DNA from: SAR202-VII-2 sp965263165
Lineage (GTDB): Bacteria > Chloroflexota > Dehalococcoidia > Lucifugimonadales > SAR202-VII-2
Direction: 5' to 3'
DNA: 64,000 nucleotides
NCBI GenBank assembly: GCA_965263165.1
Contig: OZ253584.1
Coordinates: 372,001 to 436,000 of the forward strand
Below the pieces are notes generated by a model. The model saw only the letters and a program-made list of their open reading frames with translations. It ran no database searches and was not told the DNA's origin. Shown here piece by piece: positions 63,874 through 64,000 of this stretch (its first letter is position 1; the number at the start of each line of letters is the position of its first letter). Made by a program: the position numbers and the translations under genes.

Positions 63874-64000
63874 ATGCACGACGAAGACGGCCCCTTTCAC
63901 GGCGATGACCACGGCCATTCCCACACCATCGCCTCGCTGGAGAGCAACCCTGACTTCGTAATCGAGGATGTGGAAGGCTTCGAAGTCTTCACGTTGCAGA
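63874..64000 (+). CDS. Histidine-rich protein, N-terminal fragment (runs off the window)
   Basis: The ATG at 63874 has AGGAG six bases upstream and opens a frame that reaches the window end (42 codons). It begins MHDEDGPFHGDDHGHSHT, a His/Asp-rich metal-binding-like stretch, followed by ASLESNPDFVIEDVEGFEVF. There is no signal peptide at the very N-terminus. The gene follows bicupin 3 by about 90 bases on the same strand. Too little is visible to name a family; metal delivery or storage is one possibility. Confidence 0.6.
   Translation, partial: MHDEDGPFHGDDHGHSHTIASLESNPDFVIEDVEGFEVFTLQ

Overview
The window is a high-GC bacterial chromosome segment with few dedicated regulators and many catabolic genes. 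Starts are often GTG or TTG behind strong GGAGG-type ribosome binding sites. Tripartite transporters (TRAP and TctAB), hydantoinase-like proteins, Rieske oxygenases, orphan molybdenum hydroxylases, an F420-type flavin oxidoreductase, a deazaflavin-dependent nitroreductase-like protein and a single-chain glycyl-tRNA synthetase occur together. This suggests a Chloroflexota lineage of the Dehalococcoidia/SAR202 kind. That assignment is inference; no rRNA gene is present to test it.

Layout. 1-2250 (minus strand): nucleotide-sugar and glycosyltransferase genes. 2251-11304 (plus): a promoter, the remnant of an amidohydrolase gene, then an apparent operon of amidohydrolase, hyuA/hyuB-like subunits and a TRAP transporter. 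11348-15400: tRNA-Gly(CCC), recF, an SDR gene and cinA. 15433-20985 (minus): coaE, a CbbQ/NorQ-type AAA+ ATPase, a Nudix hydrolase and a long NorD-like VWA protein. 21372-24568: a secreted protein of unknown function, a TolB-like lipoprotein and pgpA. 24726-29256 (plus): a Gfo/Idh/MocA dehydrogenase resembling phthalate dihydrodiol dehydrogenase, a bicupin and TctA/TctB. 29488-40109: a hydrolase, recQ, an LLM flavin oxidoreductase, two convergent molybdopterin-binding subunits, a small unknown protein and an orphan DNA methyltransferase.

Two nearly identical 1191-bp IS5-type elements in inverted orientation (40199-41389 and 52080-53270) bracket 10.7 kb. This segment holds an acyl-CoA/split-mutase operon, a 4,5-dihydroxyphthalate-decarboxylase-like protein, a haloacetate-dehalogenase-like hydrolase and two crotonases. 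Each IS sits in the loop of a C-run/G-run palindrome that looks like a dispersed REP-type repeat.

53473-64000: a crotonase, a Rieske oxygenase, an SDR, an F420-type reductase, glyQS, a GreA with an unusual N-terminal domain, a second Rieske oxygenase interrupted by one amber codon, two more bicupin paralogues and the start of a histidine-rich protein.

The catabolic theme is uptake of organic acids (TRAP, TctAB), oxygenation and rearomatisation of aromatic acids (Rieske, Pht4-like and Pht5-like proteins), possible ring cleavage (bicupins), and CoA-thioester breakdown (ligase, acyl-CoA dehydrogenase, crotonases, B12 mutase). The most unusual items are the 46-codon Cys/His protein whose UGA stop abuts a perfect hairpin and an in-frame His-rich tail, the GreA fusion, the IS/REP relationship, and the family of three bicupins.
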